Positions 1-9,486 are shown, counted from the stretch's first letter. The stretch is DNA of 64,000 bases from JAWLBY01 sp041687455 (GCA_041687455.1 JAWLBY010000011.1:62001-126000), one strand, 5' to 3'. Notes: generated by a model not told the origin, from the letters alone. Made by a program: numbers and translations.

Positions 1-1212
1 CTGGCTTGGCCACAGGCTGATGCCGATCTGCGGCCGGACCCGGATCTGCACGCCCTCGTCGCGCAGCGGCGTTTCGAACAGCTCGATCGCGTCGCGCAGG
101 CGGCTGGCGGCCTGTGCGGCATCGGCGACCCGCAGCACCAGCACGAAGCGCTCATCGCCGAGCACGCCGAGCAGCTCGTCCTCGCCGCGCAGGCCGCGCA
201 GGCGCCACGCGGCGAGGCTGTAGATCTGGTCGCGTTCGGCGGCGCCGTGGCTGGCCAGCACGCGATCGAGGCCGGTCAGCTTGACCACCGCGACGGCGAG
301 CCCGGCGCGCGCGAGCAGCGCCGCGCGCTGCAAGCGCAGGAACGATTCGCCGAGCACCTGTGCAGTCGGCAGGCCGGTGATCGGATCGGCCCGCAATTCA
401 CGGCGCAGCCGGGCGCGGTAGTCGAGCAGGCTGCGGTCGCCGCGGCGTTCGAACAGCCGCACCAGCACGACCGCCAGCAGCACCGCCAGCCCGAGCAGCG
501 GCAGCACCAGCTCGATCCAGCCGCGCTGGCCGCCGACGATGAAGTTCGGGACGTCGACGAGCCGGGCACCGGCCAGACCGGTCAGATGGGTGCCGAGCAC
601 ACCGGCGGCGAAGACCAGCGCCGCCGGCAGCACCGCCGGTGCCGGTGCCTGCATCCGCAGCGGCCGCCCGAAGCGGGCCAGGTGCAGGCTCAGCGCCGCC
701 GTCAGCAGCGCCGCCAGCCACGCAGCCGACCAGTACGCCGGATCCAACGCCAGCGCGATGCCGGGTGCGGCGTCGGCGAGGCTGATGAAGTTGCCGGCCG
801 CGATCGCAACGGCGAGCAGCGCGGCTGCCAGCGACGCCGCCAGGCGCCGCTCCGGACCGTCGCCGGCGCTGACCAGCAATGCACCGAGCGCGGCAGCAAA
901 ACCGGTCAGCAACGCCAGCAGCGCGGCGCCGAGATTCGGCAGCAGCGCCGGCTGCCGCGCCGCGGTGACGAGCCAGACCGGGCCGACCACGGCGACGGCC
1001 AGCAGCGCCGCGGCGAGCATCCGCCACAGCCAGCGCTGGCTGACCCGGGTCCGCGCGGCGCGCCCGCCAAGGCCGAATGCGGCATAGGTGGCGCCGGCCG
1101 AGAACAGCCACGCCAGCACGCCGAGCCACGGCGAACCGAGCCCGGGCAGCGGACTGCTGCCAAGCGTGTCGAACGCGAAATAGTCGGTCAGCGATGCGGC
1201 CACGGAGATCAC
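1..1212 (-). CDS. Membrane protein with degenerate GGDEF domain (3' end off window)
   Basis: The N-terminal ~250 residues form about six or seven hydrophobic helices joined by short loops. Their layout recalls MHYT-type sensor modules, but no MHYT motif is visible. A GGDEF-family domain follows, entered through DPITGLPT. Its active-site loop reads GDERF at about residues 352-356 instead of GGDEF/GGEEF, so the second glycine and the catalytic acidic pattern are lost. An inactive cyclase that binds GTP or acts as a scaffold is more likely than a c-di-GMP synthase. The reading continues through IGISLWP and leaves the window, so an EAL domain could follow. Start: GTG at 1212 after GGCGGACAG; GTG at 1203 is also possible. 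A stop at 1258-1260 rules out a longer N-terminus. Confidence 0.75.
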   Translation of the reverse strand, partial: MISVAASLTDYFAFDTLGSSPLPGLGSPWLGVLAWLFSAGATYAAFGLGGRAARTRVSQRWLWRMLAAALLAVAVVGPVWLVTAARQPALLPNLGAALLALLTGFAAALGALLVSAGDGPERRLAASLAAALLAVAIAAGNFISLADAAPGIALALDPAYWSAAWLAALLTAALSLHLARFGRPLRMQAPAPAVLPAALVFAAGVLGTHLTGLAGARLVDVPNFIVGGQRGWIELVLPLLGLAVLLAVVLVRLFERRGDRSLLDYRARLRRELRADPITGLPTAQVLGESFLRLQRAALLARAGLAVAVVKLTGLDRVLASHGAAERDQIYSLAAWRLRGLRGEDELLGVLGDERFVLVLRVADAAQAASRLRDAIELFETPLRDEGVQIRVRPQIGISLWPSQ

Positions 1213-1316
1213 CTGTCCGCCGCCGGCATCGGCGGCGCGGCGGCGGTGGTGATCAGGCTAGCACGCCGTACACGGGTCGGACGCTGCACCGCAACGCGGC
1301 GCAGCGCGGACCGCCG

Positions 1317-2726
1317 TCACAGGCTGTAGTACATCTGGTACTCGAGCGGGTGGGTCGCCGCCCGGTAGCGGGTCACTTCCTGCATCTTCAGCGTGATGTA
1401 GCTGTCGATGAAGTCGTCGCTGAACACGCCGCCGGCCTTCAGGAAATCACGATCGCGGTCGAGCGCCTCGAGCGCGGCGTCGAGCGACGCGCAGACCGTC
1501 GGAATGCCCTTCTCCTCTTCCGGCGGCAGGTCGTACAGGTCCTTGTCCATCGGTGCACCCGGATCGATCTTGTTCAGGATGCCGTCGAGGCCGGCCATCA
1601 TCAGCGCGGCGAAGGTCAGGTAGCCGGAGTTCATCGGATCCGGGAAGCGGAACTCGATCCGCCGCGCCTTCGGATTGGTCACGAACGGAATCCGGCACGA
1701 CGCCGAACGGTTGCGCGCCGAATAGGCGAGCATCACCGGCGCCTCGAAGCCCGGCACCAGCCGCTTGTAGCTGTTGGTGGTCGAATTCGCGAACGCGTTG
1801 ATCGCGCGCGCGTGCTTGAACACGCCGCCGATGTACCACAGCGCCATCTGCGACAGGCCGCCGTAGCCGTCGCCGGAGAACAGGTTGGTGCCGTTCTTGG
1901 CCAACGACTGGTGCACGTGCATGCCCGAGCCGTTGTCACCGACGATCGGCTTCGGCATGAAGGTCGCGGTCTTGCCGTTGCGGTGCGCGACGTTCTTGAT
2001 GATGTACTTCATGGTCAGCAGCTCGTCGGCCTTCCTGACCAGCGAATTGAACTTGGTGCCGATCTCGCACTGGCCCGGCGACGCGACCTCGTGGTGCTGC
2101 ACCTCGGTCTCGATACCGACCTGCTCCAGCACCTTGCACATCTCGGCGCGCAGATCCTGCAGCGAATCGACCGGCGGCAGCGGGAAGTAGCCGCCCTTGG
2201 TGAACGGCCGGTGGCCGGAGTTGGCGCCGTCGAACTTGCGGTACGACGACCACGGCGCTTCTTCGCTGTTGATCTCGTAGGCGACGTCGCCCGGGTTGTT
2301 CTTGAAGCGCACCGAGTCGAACACGAAGAACTCCGGCTCCGGGCCGAAGAACGCCTGGTCGGCGAGGCCGGTCGATTTCAGGAACGCTTCGGCGCGCTTG
2401 GCGATGCCGCGCGGGTCGCGGCCGTAGGCCTGCATCGTCGCCGGCTCCAGCACGTCGCAGACGATCGCCATGGTCGGATCGGCCATGAACGGATCGATGA
2501 ATGCGGTCGACGGGTCCGGCATCAGCACCATGTCGGACTCACTGATGCCCTTCCAGCCCGGGATCGACGAGCCGTCGAACATCTTGCCGTCCTCGAACAG
2601 CGACGGATCGAGCACGCGCGCGGGGAACGTCACGTGATGCTGCACGCCGCGGACATCGGCGAAGCGCAGATCGACGAACTCGACGTTGTTGTCGCGGGCG
2701 AGCTTCAGCACGGATTCGACGGACAT
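1317..2726 (-). CDS. glnA: Type I glutamine synthetase
   Basis: 469 residues, the usual length of bacterial GSI. It condenses ammonium and glutamate to glutamine using ATP, as a cytoplasmic dodecamer. Visible signatures are FDGSSIPGW near the N-terminus, the NRSASCRIP arginine/nucleotide segment, and the adenylylation loop KDLYDLPPEE with Tyr398, which implies control by GlnE. The open frame extends 61 codons upstream. The ATG at 2726 (MSVESVLKLA) fits the family, has AGGAG about ten bases upstream, and lies just downstream of a sigma-54 promoter. No glnK or ntrBC genes are adjacent. Confidence 0.97.
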   Translation of the reverse strand: MSVESVLKLARDNNVEFVDLRFADVRGVQHHVTFPARVLDPSLFEDGKMFDGSSIPGWKGISESDMVLMPDPSTAFIDPFMADPTMAIVCDVLEPATMQAYGRDPRGIAKRAEAFLKSTGLADQAFFGPEPEFFVFDSVRFKNNPGDVAYEINSEEAPWSSYRKFDGANSGHRPFTKGGYFPLPPVDSLQDLRAEMCKVLEQVGIETEVQHHEVASPGQCEIGTKFNSLVRKADELLTMKYIIKNVAHRNGKTATFMPKPIVGDNGSGMHVHQSLAKNGTNLFSGDGYGGLSQMALWYIGGVFKHARAINAFANSTTNSYKRLVPGFEAPVMLAYSARNRSASCRIPFVTNPKARRIEFRFPDPMNSGYLTFAALMMAGLDGILNKIDPGAPMDKDLYDLPPEEEKGIPTVCASLDAALEALDRDRDFLKAGGVFSDDFIDSYITLKMQEVTRYRAATHPLEYQMYYSL

Positions 2727-2765
2727 GGTGCACGGACTCCTGGTGGGAAAGGATGCGGCCGTTTC

Positions 2766-2781
2766 AGCAACGACCGTGCCA
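2766..2781 (-). promoter_or_regulatory. Sigma-54 (-24/-12) promoter of glnA
   Basis: On the minus strand this reads TGGCACG-GTCG-TTGCT, a full match to the RpoN consensus TGGCACG-N4-TTGCW. It lies 40 bases upstream of the glnA ATG. Transcription would start near 2754, giving a leader of about 28 nt that holds the AGGAG ribosome site. This places glnA under nitrogen control. Confidence 0.85.
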
Positions 2782-2842
2782 GCCGCGAACGTGCGCCAAC
2801 CCGTTGATTTGGCGTGCTGGGGATTGATTTCGTGTGCCGGCA

Positions 2843-2879
2843 TGGTGCACCAAACGACGCATGCGCACCAATCTGGCAC
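2843..2879. promoter_or_regulatory. Candidate NtrC enhancer sites upstream of glnA
   Basis: The palindrome TGGTGCACCA (2843-2852) and the site GCACCA-ATC-TGGCAC (2865-2879) resemble NtrC half-sites (GCACCA-N3-TGGTGC). The second matches the consensus at 10 of 12 positions. They lie about 60-110 bp upstream of the sigma-54 promoter, a typical enhancer distance. Binding by NtrC is inferred. The rest of 2727-3069, about 340 bp between glnA and thrC, shows no gene. Confidence 0.5.
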
Positions 2880-3069
2880 AGCAGCCATCGGCGCCCGCCG
2901 TCGCTCCACGAGCGGCCCCTGGAGCGCGCAGGAAGGACTGGATGCTCATGCAACCGTCTGGCAGCCGCGACCGTGCTGTGGCCGGACGGCCGGGCGGCTG
3001 AGCCTGCATCTTTCGGCTCGACCCATGTCGAAGTCGAGAGCGTCGGCCAACTGGAAAACCGGTCCGCGC

Positions 3070-4377
3070 CTACCGCGGCGGCGCGGCCTGCTGCAGCAGC
3101 AACGCCTTGAACGTCGCGTAGTCGGCCCCCATCGGCTCGGCCCGTGCCGGCCGTGCCAGCAGTTCGGCCAGCGCCGCCGGCACCGGCACCACCCGGCCGA
3201 TGCACGGTTCGACGATGCTGTCGAACTTGGCCGGATGGGCGGTCGCGACCGCCGTCCACGGACGCCGATCGCCGCGCGCGCGCCGCTGCTCGACCAGTGC
3301 GATCGCCGCGGCCGTATGCGGGCAGACGACGAGTCCGTAGCGGCGCGGCGCAGCAGTCATCACCGCGCGCAGCACCGCATCGTCGAACGCCGCGACGCTG
3401 ACCGCATGGCGCAGTTCGGCCATCTCCGGATGCAGGTGCCGAAGCCGTTCTAGGTTGCTCGGCGCGCCGACGTCCATTGCGTTGGCCAGCGTCGCGATCG
3501 CCGGGCGCGGCACGTAGTCACCACGCTGCAGGAACTCGTCGAGCACGCGGTTGGCATTGGTCGCCAGCGCAATGTCGCCGATCGGCAGGCCGAGCGCGCG
3601 GGTCCAGATCGCCGCCAGTGCATTGCCGAGATTGCCGGTCGGAATGGCCAGGTTCAGCGGACGCGAATCAATCGTCTGCCAGCGCAACGCGGCGGCGGCG
3701 TAGTAGCTCATCTGCGGCAGCAGCCGGCCGAGGCTGATCGAGTTGGCCGACGACAGCGGCAGCGTCGCGCGCAGTGCGTCGTCGGCGAACGCCTGCTTGA
3801 CCAGCCGCTGGCAGTCGTCGAACGTGCCCTGCACGCGCAGCGCCAGCACGTTGTCGCCGAACGCGCCGAGCTGGTGCGCCTGGCGCGGGCTGACCCGACC
3901 ATTCGGATACAGCACGACGACGCGGAAGCCGGGCCGCCGGTGGAACGCTGCCGCCACCGCAGCGCCGGTGTCGCCTGAGGTCGCGACCAGGATCGTCAGC
4001 GGACCGGCATCGCGCTCCGGCAGCCGCGCCAGACAGGCGGCGAGGAAGCGTGCGCCGAAGTCCTTGAACGCCGCGGTCGGGCCGTGGAACAGCTCGAGCA
4101 GCAGCAGGTCCGGATCGGCCGTTGTCGCCAGTGGTGCCGGCACGTCGAGTGCATCGGCACAGATCGTCGGCACTGCATCGGCCAGTGCGTCGCCGTCGAA
4201 GAACGGTGCCAGCAGCCAACGCGCGATCTCGGGCAGGGCGGCCGGCGGCGGCAACGCGGCGAACGGCGGCGGAAACGCTTCCGGTACGAACAGGCCGCCG
4301 TCCGGCGCGAGGCCGAGCGCCAGTGCATCGGACAGCGGCAGCGGCGCACCGTGACCGCGGGTGCTGACGTAACGCAT
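3070..4377 (-). CDS. thrC: Threonine synthase
   Basis: 435 residues. This PLP enzyme converts O-phosphohomoserine to threonine, the last step of threonine biosynthesis. The N-terminus MRYVSTRG is typical. The PLP lysine is Lys105 in FHGPTAAFKDFGARF, and the phosphate/PLP region VATSGDTGAAVA follows. SANSISLGRLLPQMSYY is also characteristic of ThrC. It is the last gene of a thrA-thrB-thrC operon, with a 70-nt gap after thrB. The open frame runs upstream to 4656, but that would overlap thrB by about 200 bp and has no family match, so ATG 4377 was chosen. Confidence 0.96.
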   Translation of the reverse strand: MRYVSTRGHGAPLPLSDALALGLAPDGGLFVPEAFPPPFAALPPPAALPEIARWLLAPFFDGDALADAVPTICADALDVPAPLATTADPDLLLLELFHGPTAAFKDFGARFLAACLARLPERDAGPLTILVATSGDTGAAVAAAFHRRPGFRVVVLYPNGRVSPRQAHQLGAFGDNVLALRVQGTFDDCQRLVKQAFADDALRATLPLSSANSISLGRLLPQMSYYAAAALRWQTIDSRPLNLAIPTGNLGNALAAIWTRALGLPIGDIALATNANRVLDEFLQRGDYVPRPAIATLANAMDVGAPSNLERLRHLHPEMAELRHAVSVAAFDDAVLRAVMTAAPRRYGLVVCPHTAAAIALVEQRRARGDRRPWTAVATAHPAKFDSIVEPCIGRVVPVPAALAELLARPARAEPMGADYATFKALLLQQAAPPR

Positions 4378-4447
4378 CAGACTTCGCTCCGCGCCGGCGC
4401 CGCGACGGCTGCGGCGGATCCTGCCGACATCGGCGAACGACGCCGCA

Positions 4448-5374
4448 TCAACCGACCACCCGCGCGGCCGGCGCATCGACCGGTCCGCAATGCACGTCGC
4501 TGTCGAGCCCGACCGCGGCGAACGCGGTCTGCATCGCCGCGGCGGCCCGGCGGGCCGGCTCGGCACCCCAGCACCAGGCGAATACGCTCGGCCCGGCGCC
4601 GGAGATGCTGGCGCCGAGTGCGCCGGCATCGAGCGCGGCCTGCTTGACCGCGGCAAAGCCCGGCACCAGCGACGCCCGCCGCGGTTCCACCAGCACGTCG
4701 TTCAGGCCGGCAGCGATCAGGCCCGGATCGCCACGCTGACAGCCGGTCAGCAGCAGTGCCAGATGGCCGCTCTGCGCGACGAAGTCCGACAGTGCATAGC
4801 TGCCGGCCAGCGCGGCACGGGCCTGGCGGGTTTCGACCACGCAGTGCGGGTGCACCAGCGCGCAGTGCAGGGCGGCCGGCACCTCGAGCCGCAGCGGTGC
4901 ACGGCGGTCGACCGCCAGCGTCAGCCCGCCGAGCAGCATCGGCGCGACGTTGTCGCCGTGGCGGGCGCCGCTTGCGACCTGCTCGCCGTCCAGCGCGGCC
5001 TCGTACAGCAGTGCCAGCGGCTGCGATGTGTCGAGCAGCGCATCGGCGGCGACCAGCGCCGCCACCGCCGACGCCGCCGAACCGCCCATGCCGGAACCGA
5101 ACGGGATGCCCTTGTCGATCTCGATCGCGAAACCGTGCTCGAGGCCGGCACGCCGTTGCAACGACAGCAGCGCGGCGCCGGCCGTGTTGCGCTCGGCATC
5201 GGCTGGAATCGCGTGTTCGCTGCCGCGGATCGCGTCGATCCGCACCTGCCGCGCCTCGATCCGCCGCACCGTCACGCGATCGCCGACGCCGGTCAGCGCG
5301 TGGCCGAGGATGTCGAAGCCGACCGCGACATTGCCGACGCTGGCCGGAGCAAACGCGGTCGCCGAGCGATTCAT
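4448..5374 (-). CDS. thrB: Homoserine kinase (GHMP family)
   Basis: 308 residues. It phosphorylates homoserine with ATP to O-phosphohomoserine, the substrate of the thrC product. The GHMP ATP-binding loop GIPFGSGMGGSAAS lies near residues 88-101. The N-terminal APASVGNVAVGFDILG motif and C-terminal GASISGAGPSVFAW fit ThrB. The gene sits 64 nt after thrA and 70 nt before thrC on the same strand, as a standard threonine operon. Confidence 0.96.
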   Translation of the reverse strand: MNRSATAFAPASVGNVAVGFDILGHALTGVGDRVTVRRIEARQVRIDAIRGSEHAIPADAERNTAGAALLSLQRRAGLEHGFAIEIDKGIPFGSGMGGSAASAVAALVAADALLDTSQPLALLYEAALDGEQVASGARHGDNVAPMLLGGLTLAVDRRAPLRLEVPAALHCALVHPHCVVETRQARAALAGSYALSDFVAQSGHLALLLTGCQRGDPGLIAAGLNDVLVEPRRASLVPGFAAVKQAALDAGALGASISGAGPSVFAWCWGAEPARRAAAAMQTAFAAVGLDSDVHCGPVDAPAARVVG

Positions 5375-5438
5375 CGAGCGCGCCCTGTGGCAACGGCTTC
5401 AGCCGCGGCGGGGCAGTGCGGTTGTCCTGGCACGTCGC

Positions 5439-7895
5439 TCACAGCCGCGTCCCGAGCGCCTGCGCGACCCGCAGCAGGTCGGCGAACACGCCGGCCGCGG
5501 TCACTTCGGGGCCGGCGCCCGGCCCCTGCACGATCAGCGGATTGTCGCGGTAGCGGGCGGTCGTGAACTGCACGATGTTGTCGGTCGGCCGCAGGTGCGC
5601 GAACGGATGCTCGGGCGGCAGTTCGACCAGCCCGACCCGCGCACCGGCGGCATCGACGCGGGCGACGAAACGCAGTCTGGTGCCGCGCTCGCGGGCCTGT
5701 TGCAGGCGCGCGTCGAGCGCTGCATCGAGCTCGCTGATCCGGCGCAGGAAATCGTCGCGCGGCAGTTCGGCCAGCGAAGCCGGCACCAGTCCCTGCAGGT
5801 TGACGTCGGCCAGTTCGATCTCGTGGCCCCACTCGCGGGCCAGGATCACCAGCTTGCGGGCGACGTCGAGGCCGGACAGGTCGTCGCGTGGATCCGGCTC
5901 GGTGTAGCCGTTCGCGCGCGCCTCGAGTACCAGCTCCGAGAACGGCCGGCTGCCGTCGAAGCGGTTGAACAGATAGCTCAGCGTGCCGGACAGGATGCCG
6001 TCGATCGCCAGCAGCTCGTCGCCGGTATCGAGCAAATCGCGCAGCGTCGAGATCACCGGCAATCCGGCGCCGACCGTCGCCTCGACGCGCCAGTGCGCGT
6101 GCCGCGCGGCGCTGCGGGTCGCGCGGTACTGCGGCAGCGGTGCGCTGCCGGCCTGCTTGTTCGGCGTCACGACATGGATGCCGGCCGCGAGCCAGTCGGC
6201 GTAATGCGCGGCAATCGCCGCGCTGGCGCTGCAGTCGATGATCAGAGCATGCGGCAGGTGCGCGGCATGCACGTGCGCGGTGAAACGCTCGACATCGAAA
6301 GGCTCGCCCTGCTCGATGTATTCGCTGCGCCAGCGCGGCCAGTCGAGACTGCGTTCGGCCAGTCGCATGCGCGTCGAACCGGCGATCGCCCGCAGTCGCA
6401 GGTCGAGCCGCACCGAGTCGCGCAACCGCGCCTGCGCGGCGGCGAGCTGGTCGAGCAGGGCCGCGCCGACATTGCCCGGACCGATCAGGCCGATGCTGAT
6501 CGTCTGCGGCGACAGCCAGAAGCCGGCGTGCACCGCGCGCAGCGCGCGGGTCGCGTCGGCCTCGCCGATCGCGACCGAGATGTTGCGCTCGCTGCCACCC
6601 TGCGCGATCGCGCGGACGTTGACCTCGGCACGGGCCAGCCCGGTGAACAGTTGCGCCGCGACCCCCGGATGCCCGGCCATGCCGTCGCCGACCGCGGCCA
6701 GCACCGCGATGCCGGTTTCAGCGCGCACCTCCTGCAGCAGCGACGAGCCGATCTCGTGCGCGAACTCGGCCTGCAGCACTGCTCGCGCGTGCGCTGCCTG
6801 CTCGGCCCGCACGGCGCAGCAGATCGAATGTTCCGACGAGGCCTGGGCGATCATCACGACCGAGATCGCCGCCTCGCGCAATGCGCCGAACACCCGCTCG
6901 GCGGTGCCGGGCACGCCGATCATGCCGGTACCGATGACCTCGACCAGCGCCAGTCGCGGCGCGATCGTCAGGCCCTTGACCGGACCGTCGCCGGCAACCG
7001 GTTCCGGGCCGATCCGGGTACCGGGCTGGTCCGGACGGAACGTGTTGCGGACCCGGACCGGGATGCCGCCGTCGAGCAGCGGGCTCATCGTCGCCGGGTG
7101 CACGACCCTGGCGCCGAAATAGGCCAGCTCGAACGCCTCGTCGTAGCTCAGGCGCGGCAGCAGCACGGCATCCGGCACCAGCCGCGGGTCGGCGCTCAGC
7201 ACGCCGTCGACGTCGGTCCAGATCTGCAGCTCGGCGGCGTCGAACATGCGGGCGAAGATCGCGCCGCTGTAGTCGCTGCCGTTGCGGCCGAGGGTGGTCG
7301 GGCGGCCGTCACGGGTGCGCGCGATGTAGCCGGTCACGACGATCCGACCGACGTCGTGGCGTGCGCGCCAGTCGGCCAGCCGGGCGCTGCTGTCGGGCCA
7401 GTCGACCACCGCACCGAGCGCGCTCGGCTCGACCCGCAGCACCTCGCGCGCGTCGAGCCGTTCGGCCGTGGCGCCGCGGGCGCGCAGCAGCGCGGCGAGC
7501 AGTTGCGCCGACCACAGCTCGCCGAGCCCCTGCACGTAATCGAGCAGGTCGGCCGCCGGATGGGCCAGCAGATGCAGCGCGCGCAACATCGCCTGCAGAT
7601 CGTCGAAGTCGCGTTCGAGCGGCGCCAGTGCCGCGCCAGCGGCGTCGCCGAGCAGTGCACGCGCGGTCTGCCGGTGGCGGTCGATCAGCGCGTCGAGCTG
7701 CCCGGCGGCCGCGGCCGGATCGCGGCTGGCGGCGTGCGCCAGCGCGATCAGCGCATCGGTCACGCCATGCATCGCCGACACCACGATCACCTGCGGCTGG
7801 TCGTCGCGCGCCAGCAGCAGGTCGGCGACGTGCGCGATCCGTGCCGCATCGGCAAGGCTCGAGCCACCGAACTTGTGGACGACTGCAGCGGACAC
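5439..7895 (-). CDS. thrA: Bifunctional aspartokinase I / homoserine dehydrogenase I
   Basis: 818 residues, the length of E. coli-type ThrA. The N-terminal aspartokinase domain starts VHKFGGSSLADAARI and contains TTLGRNGSDYSGA. Tandem ACT regulatory segments occupy the middle. The C-terminal homoserine dehydrogenase has the Rossmann loop GLIGPGNVGAA. It catalyses the first and third steps from aspartate towards threonine, and the family is feedback-inhibited by threonine. Start is GTG at 7895, with GGAGGAG (7902-7908 on the opposite strand) six bases upstream. I saw no thr leader peptide with runs of Thr/Ile codons or an attenuator in the 170-bp divergent gap. Confidence 0.96.
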   Translation of the reverse strand: MSAAVVHKFGGSSLADAARIAHVADLLLARDDQPQVIVVSAMHGVTDALIALAHAASRDPAAAAGQLDALIDRHRQTARALLGDAAGAALAPLERDFDDLQAMLRALHLLAHPAADLLDYVQGLGELWSAQLLAALLRARGATAERLDAREVLRVEPSALGAVVDWPDSSARLADWRARHDVGRIVVTGYIARTRDGRPTTLGRNGSDYSGAIFARMFDAAELQIWTDVDGVLSADPRLVPDAVLLPRLSYDEAFELAYFGARVVHPATMSPLLDGGIPVRVRNTFRPDQPGTRIGPEPVAGDGPVKGLTIAPRLALVEVIGTGMIGVPGTAERVFGALREAAISVVMIAQASSEHSICCAVRAEQAAHARAVLQAEFAHEIGSSLLQEVRAETGIAVLAAVGDGMAGHPGVAAQLFTGLARAEVNVRAIAQGGSERNISVAIGEADATRALRAVHAGFWLSPQTISIGLIGPGNVGAALLDQLAAAQARLRDSVRLDLRLRAIAGSTRMRLAERSLDWPRWRSEYIEQGEPFDVERFTAHVHAAHLPHALIIDCSASAAIAAHYADWLAAGIHVVTPNKQAGSAPLPQYRATRSAARHAHWRVEATVGAGLPVISTLRDLLDTGDELLAIDGILSGTLSYLFNRFDGSRPFSELVLEARANGYTEPDPRDDLSGLDVARKLVILAREWGHEIELADVNLQGLVPASLAELPRDDFLRRISELDAALDARLQQARERGTRLRFVARVDAAGARVGLVELPPEHPFAHLRPTDNIVQFTTARYRDNPLIVQGPGAGPEVTAAGVFADLLRVAQALGTRL

Positions 7896-8065
7896 GGCGC
7901 GCTCCTCCGGTTCGCCCTGAGTGTGCCCGAAAGCGGCGCATCCGCGACAGCCGCCGCAGCGGCCGGCCGGCGGGCGCGTCGGCCGGCAGCGCGACCGGCA
8001 TTCGTCAATCGCCGTGATGATTGCGCACGAGCGGATTCATGAATGTCCCGGGCTAGACTGCGCCG

Positions 8066-9424
8066 ATGGACCGCTCACCATCCGACCGCTGGAGCGCCGG
8101 GATCGGCTTCGATCAGCGGCTGCTGGCCGACATCGCGCTGCTGCTGCTGCCGTTGGCGCTGCTGTGCGGCGCCTGCTGGTGGCGTTACGGCGGCACGCTG
8201 GATCCGCTCGATACGCTGCTGCTCGCACTGGCGTCGCTGGCGACCGTGTTGCTCGCCGCGCGACTGCGCCATCGGGTGGTGTTTCCGCTGTTCACGCTGT
8301 CGAACCTGCTCGAAGCACTGCGCGAGGGCGACTATTCGCTGCGCGGTTCGCGGGCCCGGCGCGGCGACCCGGTCGGCGACGTGATCTGGGAGGTCAATGC
8401 GCTGTCGCAGACGTTGCGCGACCAGCGGCTGCGGGTGGAGGAGGCCAGCGCACTGCTCGGCAAGGTGATCGCGGCGATCGACATCGCGATCTTCAGCTTC
8501 GACGACCAGCGCCGGCTGCGGCTGATCAACCCGGCCGGCGAGCGGCTGCTCGGCGTCGATGGCCGCGACGCGCTCGGCCGCGATGCCGCGACGCTCGACC
8601 TCGAGTTTGCGTTGTCGCTGCCGGACGCCGCCGTCGTGGCGCGCGCGTTCGCCGGCGGCAGCGGCCGCTTCGACATCCGACGCACCGGCTTTCGCGAGGG
8701 CGGGCGGCCGCACGAGCTGCTGGTCGTCAGCGATCTGTCGCGCGCACTGCGCGAGGAGGAACGGCAGGCCTGGCAGCGCCTGATCCGAGTGCTCGGCCAC
8801 GAGCTGAACAATTCGCTGGCACCGATCAAGTCGATGGCCGCGACGCTGTCGCAGTTGCTGGCGCGCGAACCGCTGCCCGGCGACTGGCGCGACGACGTGC
8901 ACGGCGGCCTGAAGGTGATCGGCGACCGCGCCGAGGCGCTGAACCGCTTCATGACCGGCTACGCGACACTGGCGCGGCTGCCGCCGCCACGCAAGCGCAC
9001 GGTCGAGCTGAAACCGCTGCTGCAACGGGTCATCGGGATCGAGCCGCGGCTGCCGGTGCAGTTGCTCGAAGTCGACGCGCCGGCGTTCGCCGCCGACCCG
9101 GACCAGCTCGAACAGGCCCTGATCAATCTGGTCAAGAACGCCGCCGACGCCGCGCTGCCGCAGGGCGGCGGCGTCGCCGTGCGCGCCGTCCACGACGGCC
9201 GGCGGCTGACGATCGAAGTGCTCGACGAAGGCCTCGGCCTGTCCGGCAGCGACAACCTGTTCGTGCCGTTCTTCACCACCAAGCCGGGCGGCTCCGGCAT
9301 CGGCCTCGTACTCGCGCGGCAGATCGCCGAAGGGCACGGCGGCACACTGCGGCTGGAAAACCGCAGTGATCGCAGCGGCTGCGTCGCGCGGCTGCAGTTG
9401 CCGATCGAGCCGGCGCACGACTGA
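8066..9424 (+). CDS. NtrY-like sensor histidine kinase (orphan)
   Basis: 452 residues. Two membrane helices (about 19-39 and 49-67) are followed by a HAMP-like linker, a PAS-like region (about 130-230) and a kinase core. The H-box is LGHELNNSLAPIKSM with phospho-acceptor His245. The N-box is LINLVKNAADA (Asn358), and ATP-lid motifs DEGLGL and FFTTKPGGSGIGL follow. The HELNNSLAPI signature is typical of the NtrY/nitrogen-metabolism-like group. NtrY usually has a large periplasmic loop, and here the loop between the two helices is very short. No response regulator is adjacent: thrA is divergent on one side and mnmE convergent on the other. The partner is unknown. Confidence 0.9.
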   Translation: MDRSPSDRWSAGIGFDQRLLADIALLLLPLALLCGACWWRYGGTLDPLDTLLLALASLATVLLAARLRHRVVFPLFTLSNLLEALREGDYSLRGSRARRGDPVGDVIWEVNALSQTLRDQRLRVEEASALLGKVIAAIDIAIFSFDDQRRLRLINPAGERLLGVDGRDALGRDAATLDLEFALSLPDAAVVARAFAGGSGRFDIRRTGFREGGRPHELLVVSDLSRALREEERQAWQRLIRVLGHELNNSLAPIKSMAATLSQLLAREPLPGDWRDDVHGGLKVIGDRAEALNRFMTGYATLARLPPPRKRTVELKPLLQRVIGIEPRLPVQLLEVDAPAFAADPDQLEQALINLVKNAADAALPQGGGVAVRAVHDGRRLTIEVLDEGLGLSGSDNLFVPFFTTKPGGSGIGLVLARQIAEGHGGTLRLENRSDRSGCVARLQLPIEPAHD

Positions 9425-9486
9425 CGCGCAGAGCGACGTGGCCGGGCGCCGAAACGCTGGCGCACGATTGCGCAACGCGCCCTTCG

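Noticed and set aside
1077..2807. 576-codon open frame on the plus strand
   Set aside because: Opposite glnA; composition typical of antisense GC-rich frames.
4950..8042. 1030-codon open frame on the plus strand
   Set aside because: It lies opposite thrB and thrA and reads as Arg/Gln/Ala-rich sequence without domains; a product of high third-position GC.
7896..8065. thr leader peptide/attenuator upstream of thrA
   Set aside because: No short reading frame rich in Thr/Ile codons and no terminator/antiterminator pair were seen.
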